Shown: positions 1-8,005, counted from the stretch's first letter. The stretch is DNA of 64,000 nt from DAIMZM01 sp036733985 (GCA_036733985.1 DAIMZM010000001.1:1-64000); one strand, 5' to 3'. Notes: a model not told the origin generated them from the letters alone. Made by a program: numbers and translations.

Positions 1-1
1 T

Positions 2-151
2 TCCTATAAAAATATCATGGCCCGCTTCGTGGCGCCGGAAGCTGCCCTGGAATTATATGACCGCACTGTGGAGATGCTGGCCTGGCTGCGCGGCTTCCAG
101 CCCCCCACCGTGGCCATGACCCCGGAACTGGCAAGGGGGGCGTCGCTATGA
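2..151 (+). CDS. Hypothetical protein, C-terminal end only
   Basis: An open frame enters from before the window and stops at 149-151, leaving 49 residues. The residues read as an amphipathic helix followed by a short proline-containing tail. The stop overlaps the start of the next small gene as ATGA, so the two are translationally coupled and probably form the end of one operon. I do not recognise the family. The piece is too short for a function, and an internal ATG at 17 could in principle be a start, but the frame is open to the window edge. Confidence 0.5.
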   Translation, partial: SYKNIMARFVAPEAALELYDRTVEMLAWLRGFQPPTVAMTPELARGASL

Positions 152-324
152 GCCGGGCTTTTGTCAGCGAAAACGACGGCTGGCAGCGCTGCCTCCTGAA
201 AATGGAGGACTGCATGTTCGCCGATGAATCAGGCCGCTGCATCCTCCATTACTGCAAAAAGCATGGGGAAGCGCCGCCCAAACCCCCGGCCCGGCCGGCA
301 GCGGCAGAAAAAGCAGAACCCTAA
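148..324 (+). CDS. Small cysteine-containing protein (58 aa), function unknown
   Basis: ATG at 148 overlaps the stop of the upstream gene by four bases (ATGA). The 58-residue product has four cysteines in the central half with spacing C-x6-C-x8-C-x4-C, then a lysine, proline and alanine-rich tail. The arrangement could bind a metal or cluster, but that is inference and no family is recognised. The TAA stop lies inside the left arm of an intrinsic terminator, which supports this being the true last gene of the operon. Confidence 0.55.
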   Translation: MSRAFVSENDGWQRCLLKMEDCMFADESGRCILHYCKKHGEAPPKPPARPAAAEKAEP

Positions 325-350
325 CAGCCCGCCAGCCGGGCTGTTGTTTT
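323..350 (+). terminator. Rho-independent terminator
   Basis: A perfect 9-bp stem (323-331 with 337-345) closes a 5-base loop and is followed by GTTTT. It starts at the stop codon of the 58-residue protein and separates it from the serine cluster. Confidence 0.85.
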
Positions 351-423
351 GCATACAAAAATCGTTATTATGCCTAAAAGTTTTTTATTAGTTGGAATAT
401 TATCCGCCAAAAACCATAAACAG

Positions 424-452
424 TTGAAACTTTCCCAGGTTAGTGATAGTAT
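424..452 (+). promoter_or_regulatory. Sigma-A type promoter for the serine cluster
   Basis: TTGAAA at 424-429 and TAGTAT at 447-452 are separated by 17 bases, and a TG precedes the -10 (extended -10). The intergenic stretch is AT-rich. It lies about 60 bases upstream of the aminotransferase start. No T-box or other recognisable riboswitch is visible in the leader. Confidence 0.7.
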
Positions 453-514
453 TAGAAATAGTTTACAAGGCAAAGATAGTGCCGGTAACGATTATTTTTC
501 AGGAGGAGAAAGAC

Positions 515-1582
515 ATGCACAAACAGCTTTTTATCCCCGGCCCAGTAGAGGTGCTGCCGGAAGTGCTGGCGAAAATGGCTGAACCCATGATCGGCCACCG
601 CGGCAAAGCCTCTACGGAACTCCAGCAGCGTATCAGCGAGAAGCTGCAAAAGGTGTTTTATACTGAAAACACCATCATCCTCTCCACCAGTTCCGGCTCT
701 GGCCTAATGGAAAGCGCCGTCCGCTGCTGCTCCGCCCAACGTGCTGCTGTCTTTTCCATCGGCGCCTTTGGCGACCGCTGGTATAAAATGGCTGTGGCCA
801 ACGGCAAAGCCGCGGACAAATTCCGCGCCCCGGACGGCCAGGCCACTGCCGCGGCTGATGTGGACGCGGCCCTGGCTACCGGCAAATACGACCTGGTCAC
901 CCTCACCCATAACGAAACCAGCTCCGGCGTGATGAACCCCATCGCCGAGATCGCCGCTGCGGTCAAGAAATATCCGGACGTGATCTTCTGCGTGGACGCG
1001 GTGAGCTCCATGGGCGGCACCTATATCCCAGTGGACGAGCTGGGCATCGATTACTGCATCACCTCCACCCAGAAATGCTTAGGGCTCCCTCCCGGCCTTT
1101 CCATCGCCTCCGTGTCAGAGAAAGCCTATGAGCGGGCCAAGACCGTGGAAAACCGCGGCCTCTACTTCGACGTGGTGGAGATCTACGACAAGGTGCGGAA
1201 AAACTACCAATACCCCTCCACTCCTTCCCTTTCCCATTACTATGCCCTGGATTATCAGCTGGACCGCATCCTGGCAGAGGGCCTGGAAAACCGTTTCGCC
1301 CGCCATATCGCCATGGCCGAGCGGGTCCGGGCTTGGGCTGAGCAGTATTTCGCCCTGTTCTCGGACAAGCGTTATCTCTCCAACACCCTGACCACCATTG
1401 CCAATACCCGGGAAATCAGCGTGGCCGACCTGAACAAAGCCCTGGCCACCCGGGGATTTGAAATCAGCAACGGTTACGGCGACCTGAAGGAAAAGACCTT
1501 CCGCATCGCCCATATGGCGGATTGCACCATGGACGATATCAACAACGTGTTGAAGAATATCGAAGAAGTCCTGGGCCTGTAA
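515..1582 (+). CDS. Class V aminotransferase, SerC-like (phosphoserine or alanine-glyoxylate type)
   Basis: A 355-residue PLP enzyme of the class V aminotransferase fold. The N-terminal FIPGPVEV signature, the VDAVSSMGG strand with the Asp (residue 161) that binds the PLP pyridine nitrogen, and the Schiff-base Lys in TSTQKCLGLPPG (residue 187) are all visible. The ATG at 515 is preferred over an upstream in-frame ATG at 443 because AGGAGGAG sits at 501-508 and the protein family starts here. It is followed directly by serA, so the likely reaction is 3-phosphohydroxypyruvate plus glutamate to phosphoserine. The sequence is closer to the alanine-glyoxylate/archaeal SerC branch than to E. coli SerC, so serine-glyoxylate or alanine-glyoxylate transamination remains possible. 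Confidence 0.85.
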   Translation: MHKQLFIPGPVEVLPEVLAKMAEPMIGHRGKASTELQQRISEKLQKVFYTENTIILSTSSGSGLMESAVRCCSAQRAAVFSIGAFGDRWYKMAVANGKAADKFRAPDGQATAAADVDAALATGKYDLVTLTHNETSSGVMNPIAEIAAAVKKYPDVIFCVDAVSSMGGTYIPVDELGIDYCITSTQKCLGLPPGLSIASVSEKAYERAKTVENRGLYFDVVEIYDKVRKNYQYPSTPSLSHYYALDYQLDRILAEGLENRFARHIAMAERVRAWAEQYFALFSDKRYLSNTLTTIANTREISVADLNKALATRGFEISNGYGDLKEKTFRIAHMADCTMDDINNVLKNIEEVLGL

Positions 1583-1612
1583 CTGATAATCTGTAAAGTG
1601 AAAAAAGTCAAG

Positions 1613-1641
1613 GCCGGGGAGGGGCTCCCCTGCTCCCCGGC
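1613..1641 (+). other. Strong intergenic hairpin between serC-like gene and serA
   Basis: A perfect 9-bp GC stem (1613-1621 with 1633-1641) encloses an 11-base loop that itself contains GGG and CCC. No U-run follows, so it is not a normal terminator. It probably acts on mRNA processing or stability within the operon. Confidence 0.6.
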
Positions 1642-1664
1642 GCAATCATAAAGGAGATGCGATT

Positions 1665-2573
1665 ATGATCAGAATCCTTGCCAGCGACGGCATGCAGGCC
1701 GACGCGGTAAAAGCCCTGCAGGATAAGGGCTATGAGGTTACCCAGCAGTTTTATGAACCGGAAGAACTGGCCGAGCAGGTCAAGAATTATGATGTTCTGG
1801 TAGTCCGTTCCGCCACCAAGGTTCGGGAACCCATCATTGACGCGGCCCTGGCCACCAACCGCTTGAAGCTGGTCATCCGGGGCGGCGTGGGCATTGACAA
1901 TATCGACGCCAAGTACGCGGAAGCCAAAGGCATCAAAGTCACCAACACCCCCAAGGCTTCTTCCGCTTCCGTGGCTGAGCTGGCCCTGGGACATATGTTC
2001 TGCCTGGCCCGCTATATCGCCATCGCCAATGTGACCATGAAGAACGGCGAATGGAACAAGAAGAAATACGAGGGCAGCGAGCTTTCCGGCAAGACCTTGG
2101 GCCTGATCGGCATGGGCCGGATCGCCCAGGAATTGGCCAAGCGCGCAGCGGCTCTGGGCATGGACGTCATCTACACCGATCTTTTGGGCGCCAATAGCAG
2201 CCTGCCTTATCAATTCGTCAGCCAGGAAGAGGTCTTGCAAAAGGCTGATTTCATCTCCCTGCATATCCCGGCTCCCGCTGACAAAAAGCCGGTCATCGCC
2301 GGCGCTGAGCTGGCCATGATGAAGCCCACCGCTTTCCTGGTCAATACGGCCCGGGGCGCGCTGATCGACACCAACGCCCTTTGCGACGCTTTGGATAACG
2401 GCGTCATCGCCGGCGCGGCCCTGGACGTGTTCCCGGCCGAGCCTGCCACTGACGAACGTGTGCTGAAGCATCCCAAGATCTCCCTGACCCCCCATATCGG
2501 CGGCTCCACTGCCGAGGCCCAGCTGCGGATCGGTGCGGAAATCGTTGATATCATTGAAAATTTCTTCAAATAA
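1665..2573 (+). CDS. serA: D-3-phosphoglycerate dehydrogenase, short form
   Basis: This 302-residue D-2-hydroxyacid dehydrogenase oxidises 3-phosphoglycerate to 3-phosphohydroxypyruvate, the first step of serine synthesis. The nucleotide-binding GLIGMGRIA motif is at residues 146-154. The catalytic Arg (230, in VNTARGALID), Glu (259) and His (277, in LTPHIGGSTAEA) are all present. It lacks the C-terminal ACT domain of long SerA proteins, so classical allosteric serine inhibition is not expected. AAGGAG lies at 1651-1656. The neighbours (an aminotransferase before, DUF1015 after) are the usual Clostridial serine cluster and support the specific name rather than a generic hydroxyacid dehydrogenase. 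Confidence 0.92.
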   Translation: MIRILASDGMQADAVKALQDKGYEVTQQFYEPEELAEQVKNYDVLVVRSATKVREPIIDAALATNRLKLVIRGGVGIDNIDAKYAEAKGIKVTNTPKASSASVAELALGHMFCLARYIAIANVTMKNGEWNKKKYEGSELSGKTLGLIGMGRIAQELAKRAAALGMDVIYTDLLGANSSLPYQFVSQEEVLQKADFISLHIPAPADKKPVIAGAELAMMKPTAFLVNTARGALIDTNALCDALDNGVIAGAALDVFPAEPATDERVLKHPKISLTPHIGGSTAEAQLRIGAEIVDIIENFFK

Positions 2574-2601
2574 GCAATGACTGTTAAGCAATGAGATTCC
2601 C

Positions 2602-2683
2602 AAACCGTTCCTGATACGGGGCCAGCCTTGCCTGCAGGCGTTTAGCCTGGGCGATGAAGGGCTTCCCCCATTGGGAACGGTTT
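2602..2683 (+). other. Structured intergenic region between serA and the DUF1015 gene
   Basis: A 10-bp perfect inverted repeat (2602-2611 with 2674-2683) brackets 62 bases that contain a second palindrome, GCCTGCAGGC at 2630-2639. TTTTG follows the right arm. The element sits in the 157-base gap before the DUF1015 gene and could be a long-loop attenuator or a structured leader. No known riboswitch consensus is recognised. Confidence 0.45.
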
Positions 2684-2730
2684 TGCTTTCAGCTTGCTTT
2701 GGAAAATCTGATCCGAAAAGGAGTTAAGCA

Positions 2731-3972
2731 ATGGCAACTGTTAGACCTTTCAAAGCGGTGCGGCCCCAGCCTGAGCTGGCGGCAAAAGTAGCGGCCCTGC
2801 CCTATGACGTCATGAATTCCGACGAGGCCAGGGAGATGGTGCAAGATAACGCCCATTCCTTCCTCCATGTGGACAAGGCTGAGATCGATTTGCCCAGGGA
2901 AACCCACCTTTATGACGCGGCGGTCTATGAATGCGCCGCCACCAAGCTGAGAAAAATGATCGAAGACGGTACTTTCCTCCGGGAAGACAAGCCCTGCTAT
3001 TATATTTACCGCCAGGTGATGGCCGGCCGGGCCCAGACCGGCATTGTGGGCTGCGCCGCCATTGACGACTATCTCAGCAATGTGATCAAAAAGCATGAGC
3101 TGACCCGGGCGGACAAAGAAGAGGACCGCTGCAACCATGTGGATTATTGCGACGCCAACACCGGCCCGATCTTCCTCACCTACCGGGCCCGGAAAGCCAT
3201 TAACGACGTGGTGGACAAAGTCACCGCCACCCAGCCGGTTTATGATTTCCAGGCCGACGGCGTCCAGCAGACCGTATGGGTGATCCGGGACGACCAGGAT
3301 ATCAGCCTGATCAGCCGGGAATTTAGCGCCACTCCCAGCCTCTATATTGCCGACGGCCATCACCGCAGCGCTTCCGCGGTGCGGATCGGCAGAAAGCGCC
3401 GGGTGCAGCGCCCCGGTTATACCGGCGACGAGGAATTCAATTATTTCCTCTCCGTGCTGTTCCCTGATGAGCAGCTCTATATCATGGATTATAACCGGGT
3501 GGTCAAGGATTTGAACGGGCTTAGCGAAGACCAGTTCAAGGAAAAGATCGCCGAGAAGTTCACCGTGGAGCCCTATAGCGGCCAAGGCCCCTGCCGCCCG
3601 GCGGAGCAGCACAGCTTCGGCATGTATTTAGGCGGCAAATGGTATCTGCTCCGGGCCAAAGCCGGCAGCTACGATGCGCAAGACCCGGTGAAGAGCCTGG
3701 ATGTGTCCATCCTCCAGGAAAACCTGCTCCACCCCATCCTGGGCATTGGCGATCCCCGCACGGATAAGCGCATCGATTTTATCGGCGGCATCCGGGGCCT
3801 GGGCGAATTGGAGAAGCGGGTCAAAGAAGGCATGGCCGTGGCTTTCGCCATGCATCCCACCACCATTGACCAGCTGATCAGCATTGCCGACGCCGGCCTG
3901 ATCATGCCCCCCAAATCCACCTGGTTCGAGCCCAAGCTCCTTTCCGGTTTGTTTGTGCATGAACTGAGCTGA
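2731..3972 (+). CDS. DUF1015 family protein (serine cluster)
   Basis: A 413-residue soluble protein of the DUF1015 family, commonly encoded beside serC and serA in Clostridia and other anaerobes. The N-terminus MATVRPFKAVRP and the conserved YIADGHHRSASA motif near residue 210 are hallmarks. The His-His-Arg cluster and the acidic residues nearby could form a metal or nucleotide site, which is inference. An AAAAGGAG ribosome binding site precedes the ATG. Because it is the third gene of a serine synthesis cluster and is followed by a strong terminator, a role in serine or one-carbon metabolism is likely. A serine kinase-like (SerK) activity has been described for relatives of this family, but I cannot confirm it from sequence alone. 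Confidence 0.85.
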   Translation: MATVRPFKAVRPQPELAAKVAALPYDVMNSDEAREMVQDNAHSFLHVDKAEIDLPRETHLYDAAVYECAATKLRKMIEDGTFLREDKPCYYIYRQVMAGRAQTGIVGCAAIDDYLSNVIKKHELTRADKEEDRCNHVDYCDANTGPIFLTYRARKAINDVVDKVTATQPVYDFQADGVQQTVWVIRDDQDISLISREFSATPSLYIADGHHRSASAVRIGRKRRVQRPGYTGDEEFNYFLSVLFPDEQLYIMDYNRVVKDLNGLSEDQFKEKIAEKFTVEPYSGQGPCRPAEQHSFGMYLGGKWYLLRAKAGSYDAQDPVKSLDVSILQENLLHPILGIGDPRTDKRIDFIGGIRGLGELEKRVKEGMAVAFAMHPTTIDQLISIADAGLIMPPKSTWFEPKLLSGLFVHELS

Positions 3973-3998
3973 ATCGCTGAAAAAGACATGGAACGTCA

Positions 3999-4035
3999 GG
4001 GGAACAAGCGTTAAGCAGCTTGTTCCCCGTTTTTT
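3999..4035 (+). terminator. Rho-independent terminator of the serine cluster
   Basis: An 11-bp perfect stem (3999-4009 with 4018-4028), an 8-base loop and a run of six T. Outer bases around 3975-3985 and 4030-4040 can extend the pairing. Confidence 0.92.
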
Positions 4036-4086
4036 CAGCGTTACGAAGCACGAAGGCTGAGCCAGTAAAGCATTTGCCGTAAAATC

Positions 4087-4116
4087 AAGGCCGGGGCATG
4101 CGCCCCGGCCTTTTGG
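4087..4116. terminator. Bidirectional terminator between DUF1015 and feo genes
   Basis: An 11-bp perfect stem (4087-4097 with 4102-4112) with tetraloop ATGC. TTTT follows on the plus strand and AAAA precedes it, so it can stop transcripts from both converging operons. Confidence 0.85.
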
Positions 4117-4129
4117 CTATTTCTTTTTA

Positions 4130-4300
4130 CTATTCCTTTTCGCCCTTCTTGGCTATGGGGCAGCAGCCGCATTGGTCGCCGCCGGAACAGCCGGAACATC
4201 CGGAACAACCGCCCTGGCGGCGCCTGCGGACAATGCTGACTACAGCCCCGGCCACAGCAATCCCGATCAAGAGGATCAGCAAAATATCAATACCGTTCAT
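4130..4300 (-). CDS. FeoB-associated Cys-rich membrane peptide
   Basis: A 56-residue peptide starting at ATG 4300, directly after feoB, with AGGTGA at 4304-4309 as ribosome binding site. Residues 4-24 form one transmembrane helix, followed by a basic RRRR stop-transfer patch. The tail carries a CSGC triple repeat and a CGCC group, six cysteines in all. This matches the FeoB-associated Cys-rich membrane protein family found downstream of feoB in many Firmicutes. The cysteine tail is expected to face the cytoplasm and may handle Fe2+ or sense its redox state, which is inference. It is short and easily missed in automated annotation. Confidence 0.85.
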   Translation of the reverse strand: MNGIDILLILLIGIAVAGAVVSIVRRRRQGGCSGCSGCSGGDQCGCCPIAKKGEKE

Positions 4301-4309
4301 CAAATCACC

Positions 4310-6316
4310 TCACATCACCAGACGGGCCGCCTGATAAACCAGGGCGCCCACGACCCAGGCAACCGTACATTGGAGAACCACCACCCCCAGGGTGGCCAGG
4401 CGGGAATCCAGCTCCCGGCGGATGGTGGCCACGGCAGCGGCACAAGGGGTATAGAGCAGCGTGAAGACCAGGAAGCTTAAAGCGGAAGCGCTGGTAAACA
4501 AGGCGGAAAGGGCGCCGCCCAGCTGGGCCACGCTGGTATCCAGCAGTACGGCCAGGGTGCTGACCACAGCCTCCTTGGCGGTAAAGCCGGTGATCAGCGC
4601 CGTGGCCACCCGCCAATCCGCAGAACCCAGGGGCGCCAGCACCGGGGCGATCCATTGGCCCACCAGGGCCAGCAGGCTGGCTTCCCCGGCAGCCACCACA
4701 TTCAGCCGGGTATCAAAGCTGCGCAGGAACCAGATGATAATGGTGGCCACGAAAATGATGGTAAAGGCCCGCTGCAGAAAATCCCGGGCCTTTTCCCAAA
4801 GCAGCAGGAGCACGCTTTTGGCGGAAGGCAGGCGGTAATTAGGCAGCTCCATCACAAAGGGGGCCGGGCGGCCCCGGAAAGCCCAACCCTTGAGCAGCAG
4901 GGCCATGACAATGGCCAGAAGTACGCCGCCTAAGTAGAGGCCCATCATCACCAGGGCCTGGTAACGCTGGAAAAAGGCCGCGCAAAACACCGCGTAAATG
5001 GGGATTTTGGCCGAGCAGCTCATGAAGGGGATCAGCAGGATGGTCATGCGCCGGTCCCGCTCCGAAGGCATGGTGCGGGAAGCCATCACCGCCGGCACTG
5101 AGCAGCCGAAGCCGATCAGCATCGGCACAAAGCTGCGGCCGGATAAGCCCAGCCGGCGCAGGGGTTTATCCATAATGAAGGCGGCCCGGGCCATATAGCC
5201 CGTATCTTCCAGCACGGCCAGGAAGAAGAACAGGGTGACGATCAGGGGCAGGAAGGAGAGCACGCTGCCCACCCCGGCAAAGACGCCGTCGATGATCAGG
5301 CTCTGCATCACCGGATTAATGCCGTAAAGGGTCAGGCCCTGATCCACCAGGCCGGTAAGCTGGTCGATGCCTAAGGACAGCCACTCCGAGAGCCGGTTGC
5401 CGATCACCTCGAAAGTCAGCCAGAAGACCAGGAACATTACGGCCAGAAAAACCGGGATGGCGGTATATTTGCCGGTGAGCAGCCGGTCTGCCTGGCGGCT
5501 GCGGCGGTGTTCCCGGCTTTCCCCGCCCTTGTTGACGCTGGCCGCCACCACGCCCTCAATAAAGGTATAGCGCATATCCGCCAGGGCCGCGTTCCGGTCC
5601 AGGCCGGTCTCATGCTCCATTTCGACGATGCTATGTTCCAGCAGATCCAGCTCGTTTTGGTTCAGCTCCAGCTGGTCGGTGATGGCCCCGTCCCCTTCGA
5701 TCAGCTTGGTGGCGGCGAAGCGGGGCGGCAGCTGGGCCCGGCGGGCATGATCCTCCACCTGATGGGCCACGCTGTGGATGCAGCGGTGCACCGGCCCGTC
5801 CGGGCAAAAGTCCAGTCGCTGGGGCAGCTGGCGGCTGCGGGCGGTTTCCTGCATACGCTGGGCCAGTTCCGCCACACCCTCGCCCTTGGCGGCGCAAATC
5901 GGCACTACCGGCACGCCCAGGGCTGCCGAGAGGCCGGCCACATCCACGCTGCCGCCATTGCCCCGCAATTCATCCATCATATTTAAAGCCACCACCATGG
6001 GCAGCTGTAATTCCAGCAATTGCAGGGTCAGGTAAAGGTTCCGCTCAATATTGGTGGCGTCCAGGATATTGATGATGCCGTCGGGATGCTGGTTGATGAT
6101 AAAATCCCTGGCCACGATCTCCTCATTGGTATAGGGGCGGAGGGAGTAAATACCCGGCAGATCTACCAGCACGCTGTCTTTCAGGTTGCGGATCCGGCCG
6201 CTTTTTTGCTCCACCGTGACGCCGGGAAAATTGCCCACATGCTGGTTGGCCCCGGTCAGGGCATTGAAAAGCGTGGTCTTGCCGGAGTTTTGATTACCGG
6301 CCAGCGCAAAGATCAT
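4310..6316 (-). CDS. feoB: Ferrous iron transporter FeoB
   Basis: A 668-residue GTPase-permease for Fe2+ uptake at the cytoplasmic membrane. The N-terminal G domain has G1 GNQNSGKT (residues 7-14), G3 DLPG (52-55), G4 NMMD (112-115) and a G5-like CAAKGEG. G1 reads GNQN where GNPN is usual. A helical insertion domain follows, then two Gate regions with hydrophobic helices; the conserved GCSVPAVMASRTM motif is present. The length is normal for Firmicutes. The start ATG at 6316 overlaps the end of feoA by 23 bases, so translation is coupled. It is the second gene of feoA-feoB-Cys-rich peptide. Confidence 0.96.
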   Translation of the reverse strand: MIFALAGNQNSGKTTLFNALTGANQHVGNFPGVTVEQKSGRIRNLKDSVLVDLPGIYSLRPYTNEEIVARDFIINQHPDGIINILDATNIERNLYLTLQLLELQLPMVVALNMMDELRGNGGSVDVAGLSAALGVPVVPICAAKGEGVAELAQRMQETARSRQLPQRLDFCPDGPVHRCIHSVAHQVEDHARRAQLPPRFAATKLIEGDGAITDQLELNQNELDLLEHSIVEMEHETGLDRNAALADMRYTFIEGVVAASVNKGGESREHRRSRQADRLLTGKYTAIPVFLAVMFLVFWLTFEVIGNRLSEWLSLGIDQLTGLVDQGLTLYGINPVMQSLIIDGVFAGVGSVLSFLPLIVTLFFFLAVLEDTGYMARAAFIMDKPLRRLGLSGRSFVPMLIGFGCSVPAVMASRTMPSERDRRMTILLIPFMSCSAKIPIYAVFCAAFFQRYQALVMMGLYLGGVLLAIVMALLLKGWAFRGRPAPFVMELPNYRLPSAKSVLLLLWEKARDFLQRAFTIIFVATIIIWFLRSFDTRLNVVAAGEASLLALVGQWIAPVLAPLGSADWRVATALITGFTAKEAVVSTLAVLLDTSVAQLGGALSALFTSASALSFLVFTLLYTPCAAAVATIRRELDSRLATLGVVVLQCTVAWVVGALVYQAARLVM

Positions 6317-6554
6317 GGTCTTCTCCCCCGCTCTCCGCCTCGATTTCGATCATTCGGGCATCCTCCTTGCGCAGGGTCAGCTCATAGCCGCGCAAGCGCA
6401 ATTCCAGGGGATCGCCCAGGGGCGCGGTTTTTTCCAGCTTCACTTTGGTGCGGGGGATCAGCCCCATATCCAATAAGCGCAGCCTTAATGCGCCTTCGCC
6501 CCCTACCGCCCGGATCCTGGCGGTAGCGCCGATCTGTAATTGATCCAGCGTCAT
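6294..6554 (-). CDS. feoA: FeoA family protein
   Basis: An 86-residue SH3-like FeoA domain protein that assists FeoB. The motif RLLDMGLIPRTKV near residues 26-38 is typical. ATG at 6554 is chosen over a longer frame starting at 6659 because AAGGAGGG lies at 6563-6570 and the promoter at 6592-6620 would otherwise be inside the gene. It overlaps feoB by 23 bases. Confidence 0.92.
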   Translation of the reverse strand: MTLDQLQIGATARIRAVGGEGALRLRLLDMGLIPRTKVKLEKTAPLGDPLELRLRGYELTLRKEDARMIEIEAESGGEDHDLCAGR

Positions 6555-6589
6555 TTCAGCAGCCCTCCTTATTTGTCCTTCTTGCCACT

Positions 6590-6608
6590 CTAAGTTAGCA
6601 TACCCTAA
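6590..6608. promoter_or_regulatory. Putative DtxR/IdeR-type iron repressor operator
   Basis: A 19-bp imperfect palindrome overlapping the feo -10 element. It matches 15 of 19 positions of the DtxR/IdeR consensus (TWAGGTTAGSCTAACCTWA) by my own alignment. Its core is GTTAG-N6-CTAAC on the minus strand. A site here would block RNA polymerase under iron-replete conditions. No dtxR gene lies in the window. Confidence 0.65.
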
Positions 6609-6620
6609 CCCTTTTGTCAA
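6592..6620 (-). promoter_or_regulatory. Promoter of the feo operon
   Basis: Read on the minus strand, TTGACA (6615-6620) and TAACTT (6592-6597) are 17 bases apart, with a TG two bases before the -10. It lies about 40 bases upstream of the feoA start. Confidence 0.8.
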
Positions 6621-6703
6621 GAGCCGGGCAAATTGTTCAGAATTTGCCGGAAAAGGCAATAACTTGTCTATTTAACTGGTAACCGCCGGCTAAAGGCCCG
6701 TTT

Positions 6704-6729
6704 CAGGGGCGGTTCCTAAGCCGCCCCTG
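6704..6729. repeat. Inverted repeat downstream of MFS gene
   Basis: A 9-bp perfect inverted repeat (6704-6712 with 6721-6729) and an 8-base loop. It follows the MFS terminator on the minus strand and may be a second, back-up stop or a transcript end hairpin. There is no clear T-run. Confidence 0.4.
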
Positions 6730-6734
6730 CCCTG

Positions 6735-6768
6735 AGCAAAACAAAGGGCCGGATCAATTCCGGCCCTT
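6735..6768 (-). terminator. Terminator at the end of the hydantoinase/transport operon
   Basis: A 10-bp perfect stem (6744-6753 with 6759-6768) overlaps the last codons of the MFS gene, whose stop is in the loop. On the minus strand TTTGTTTTG follows. Confidence 0.85.
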
Positions 6769-7950
6769 CTTACTCTCCGCCGCCGCTATGGGCAGCCGGG
6801 GCAGCAGGAGCGCTAGCAGCGGCACGATCAGCAGCAGCGCGCCTGCCAGCAGAAACATCTTTTGATAACTATCGCCGGAAAGGGGTATCACCACCCAGGC
6901 AGGCAGAACCAGCGCGCCCAGCATCTGTAAAGTGCAGAGCAGGCCGCCGCCGGTGCCGCCGTATGTAGCGCCGATTTCCGGCAACAGGGCCGGCAGGGAG
7001 AGCAGCAAGGGGAACAGGCCGCCCAAAGCCGCGCCTCCCAGGAAGAACAGCGCCCGCATCAGCCAGCCCACCGGAACCATCCAAACCCAGGCCACGCAGG
7101 CGCCGTAAACCAGGGCGGCCGCGGCGATCGTCAGGCGGTAGCCGCCCCGCCGCTGCACCAGCAGCGGGAAGAGCAGCGCGCCTGTCAGGTTGCCGGCCAT
7201 TAACACGGAGACCAGGCCGCCGGCGGCGGAAGCGGTGATATGATGGTAGTCTGCCACAGCCGCTGGCAGCAAAGAGGCGGCCAGGGTGCAAACACCGGAA
7301 ACCAGAAATATTGCCAGCGCAGCCAGCCAGAGGCCCCGGCAGCGCAGCGCCGTCCGCAGGCAGTCGGCAAAGGCCGGCTCTTCCCTGCTCCGGAGGCTGG
7401 GGGGCGGGCCCTGGAACAGCAGGAGAAAGCTGAGGAACGTCGCCACGAGCAGCACGGCCCCGGCCAGATAGGCGGCCCCCAGGCCGGGCAGCAGCACGGT
7501 GGTACCGGTGCCGGCCAGCATACCCAGGGAACTGGCGCTGAGCACCAGAGCCCCGGCCATGCCTACCCGCTCCGGGCCGACCTGCCCCCGGATAGCCTTG
7601 GCATAATTGCTGTAGAGGCAGGACATGCTCACGCCCAGCAGCAGCATTGAGCCGAAAAGGCCGCCGGCGTCGTTGCTGAAAACCCGCCAGACCATACCGG
7701 CGGCGCTGATCAGCAAACCGGTTACCAGCACCCGGCGTATGCCGAAGCAATCGCTGATCAGTCCGCTGGGCAGGGCCAGAAACATGCCGGGCAGCGCGGG
7801 CGCGGCAAAGATGGCGGCAAAGCGGGCCGGGCTGACGGCATACTGGGCCATCACCGCGCCGGCCAAGGGAGAAAGCTGGTACTGGACATAGTTAATGGAG
7901 AAGAAGCCCAGGTAGAGTAATACCATGGTCCGTATAGCGCTTTTAGTCAT
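6754..7950 (-). CDS. MFS transporter
   Basis: A 398-residue polytopic membrane protein with about 12 predicted helices in two six-helix halves and a polar centre around residues 185-205, as in the major facilitator superfamily. The motif GLISDCFGIRRVL around residues 62-74 corresponds to the conserved loop 2-3 motif. GAGGGG precedes the ATG at 7950. It is the last gene of the 13-kb minus-strand cluster, although a terminator hairpin lies immediately upstream of its ribosome binding site, so it may be expressed by read-through. Position suggests import of a related substrate or export of a product of the hydantoinase-type pathway. The substrate cannot be read from sequence. Confidence 0.85.
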   Translation of the reverse strand: MTKSAIRTMVLLYLGFFSINYVQYQLSPLAGAVMAQYAVSPARFAAIFAAPALPGMFLALPSGLISDCFGIRRVLVTGLLISAAGMVWRVFSNDAGGLFGSMLLLGVSMSCLYSNYAKAIRGQVGPERVGMAGALVLSASSLGMLAGTGTTVLLPGLGAAYLAGAVLLVATFLSFLLLFQGPPPSLRSREEPAFADCLRTALRCRGLWLAALAIFLVSGVCTLAASLLPAAVADYHHITASAAGGLVSVLMAGNLTGALLFPLLVQRRGGYRLTIAAAALVYGACVAWVWMVPVGWLMRALFFLGGAALGGLFPLLLSLPALLPEIGATYGGTGGGLLCTLQMLGALVLPAWVVIPLSGDSYQKMFLLAGALLLIVPLLALLLPRLPIAAAESKKGRN

Positions 7951-7963
7951 GGCTGCCCCTCAA

Positions 7964-7994
7964 TAAAAGCCGGGCCGGTCCCCAGACCGGCCCG
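7964..7994 (-). terminator. Intrinsic terminator after the ABC transporter genes
   Basis: A 10-bp perfect GC stem (7971-7980 with 7985-7994), a 4-base loop and, on the minus strand, GCTTTTATT. It stands between the last ABC gene and the MFS gene, ending only about 14 bases before the MFS start. Confidence 0.85.
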
Positions 7995-8005
7995 CATGGG
8001 AAAAG

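Noticed and set aside
349..582. Small frame overlapping the aminotransferase start
   Set aside because: It covers the promoter and the start of the aminotransferase, lacks a ribosome binding site, and shows no domain.
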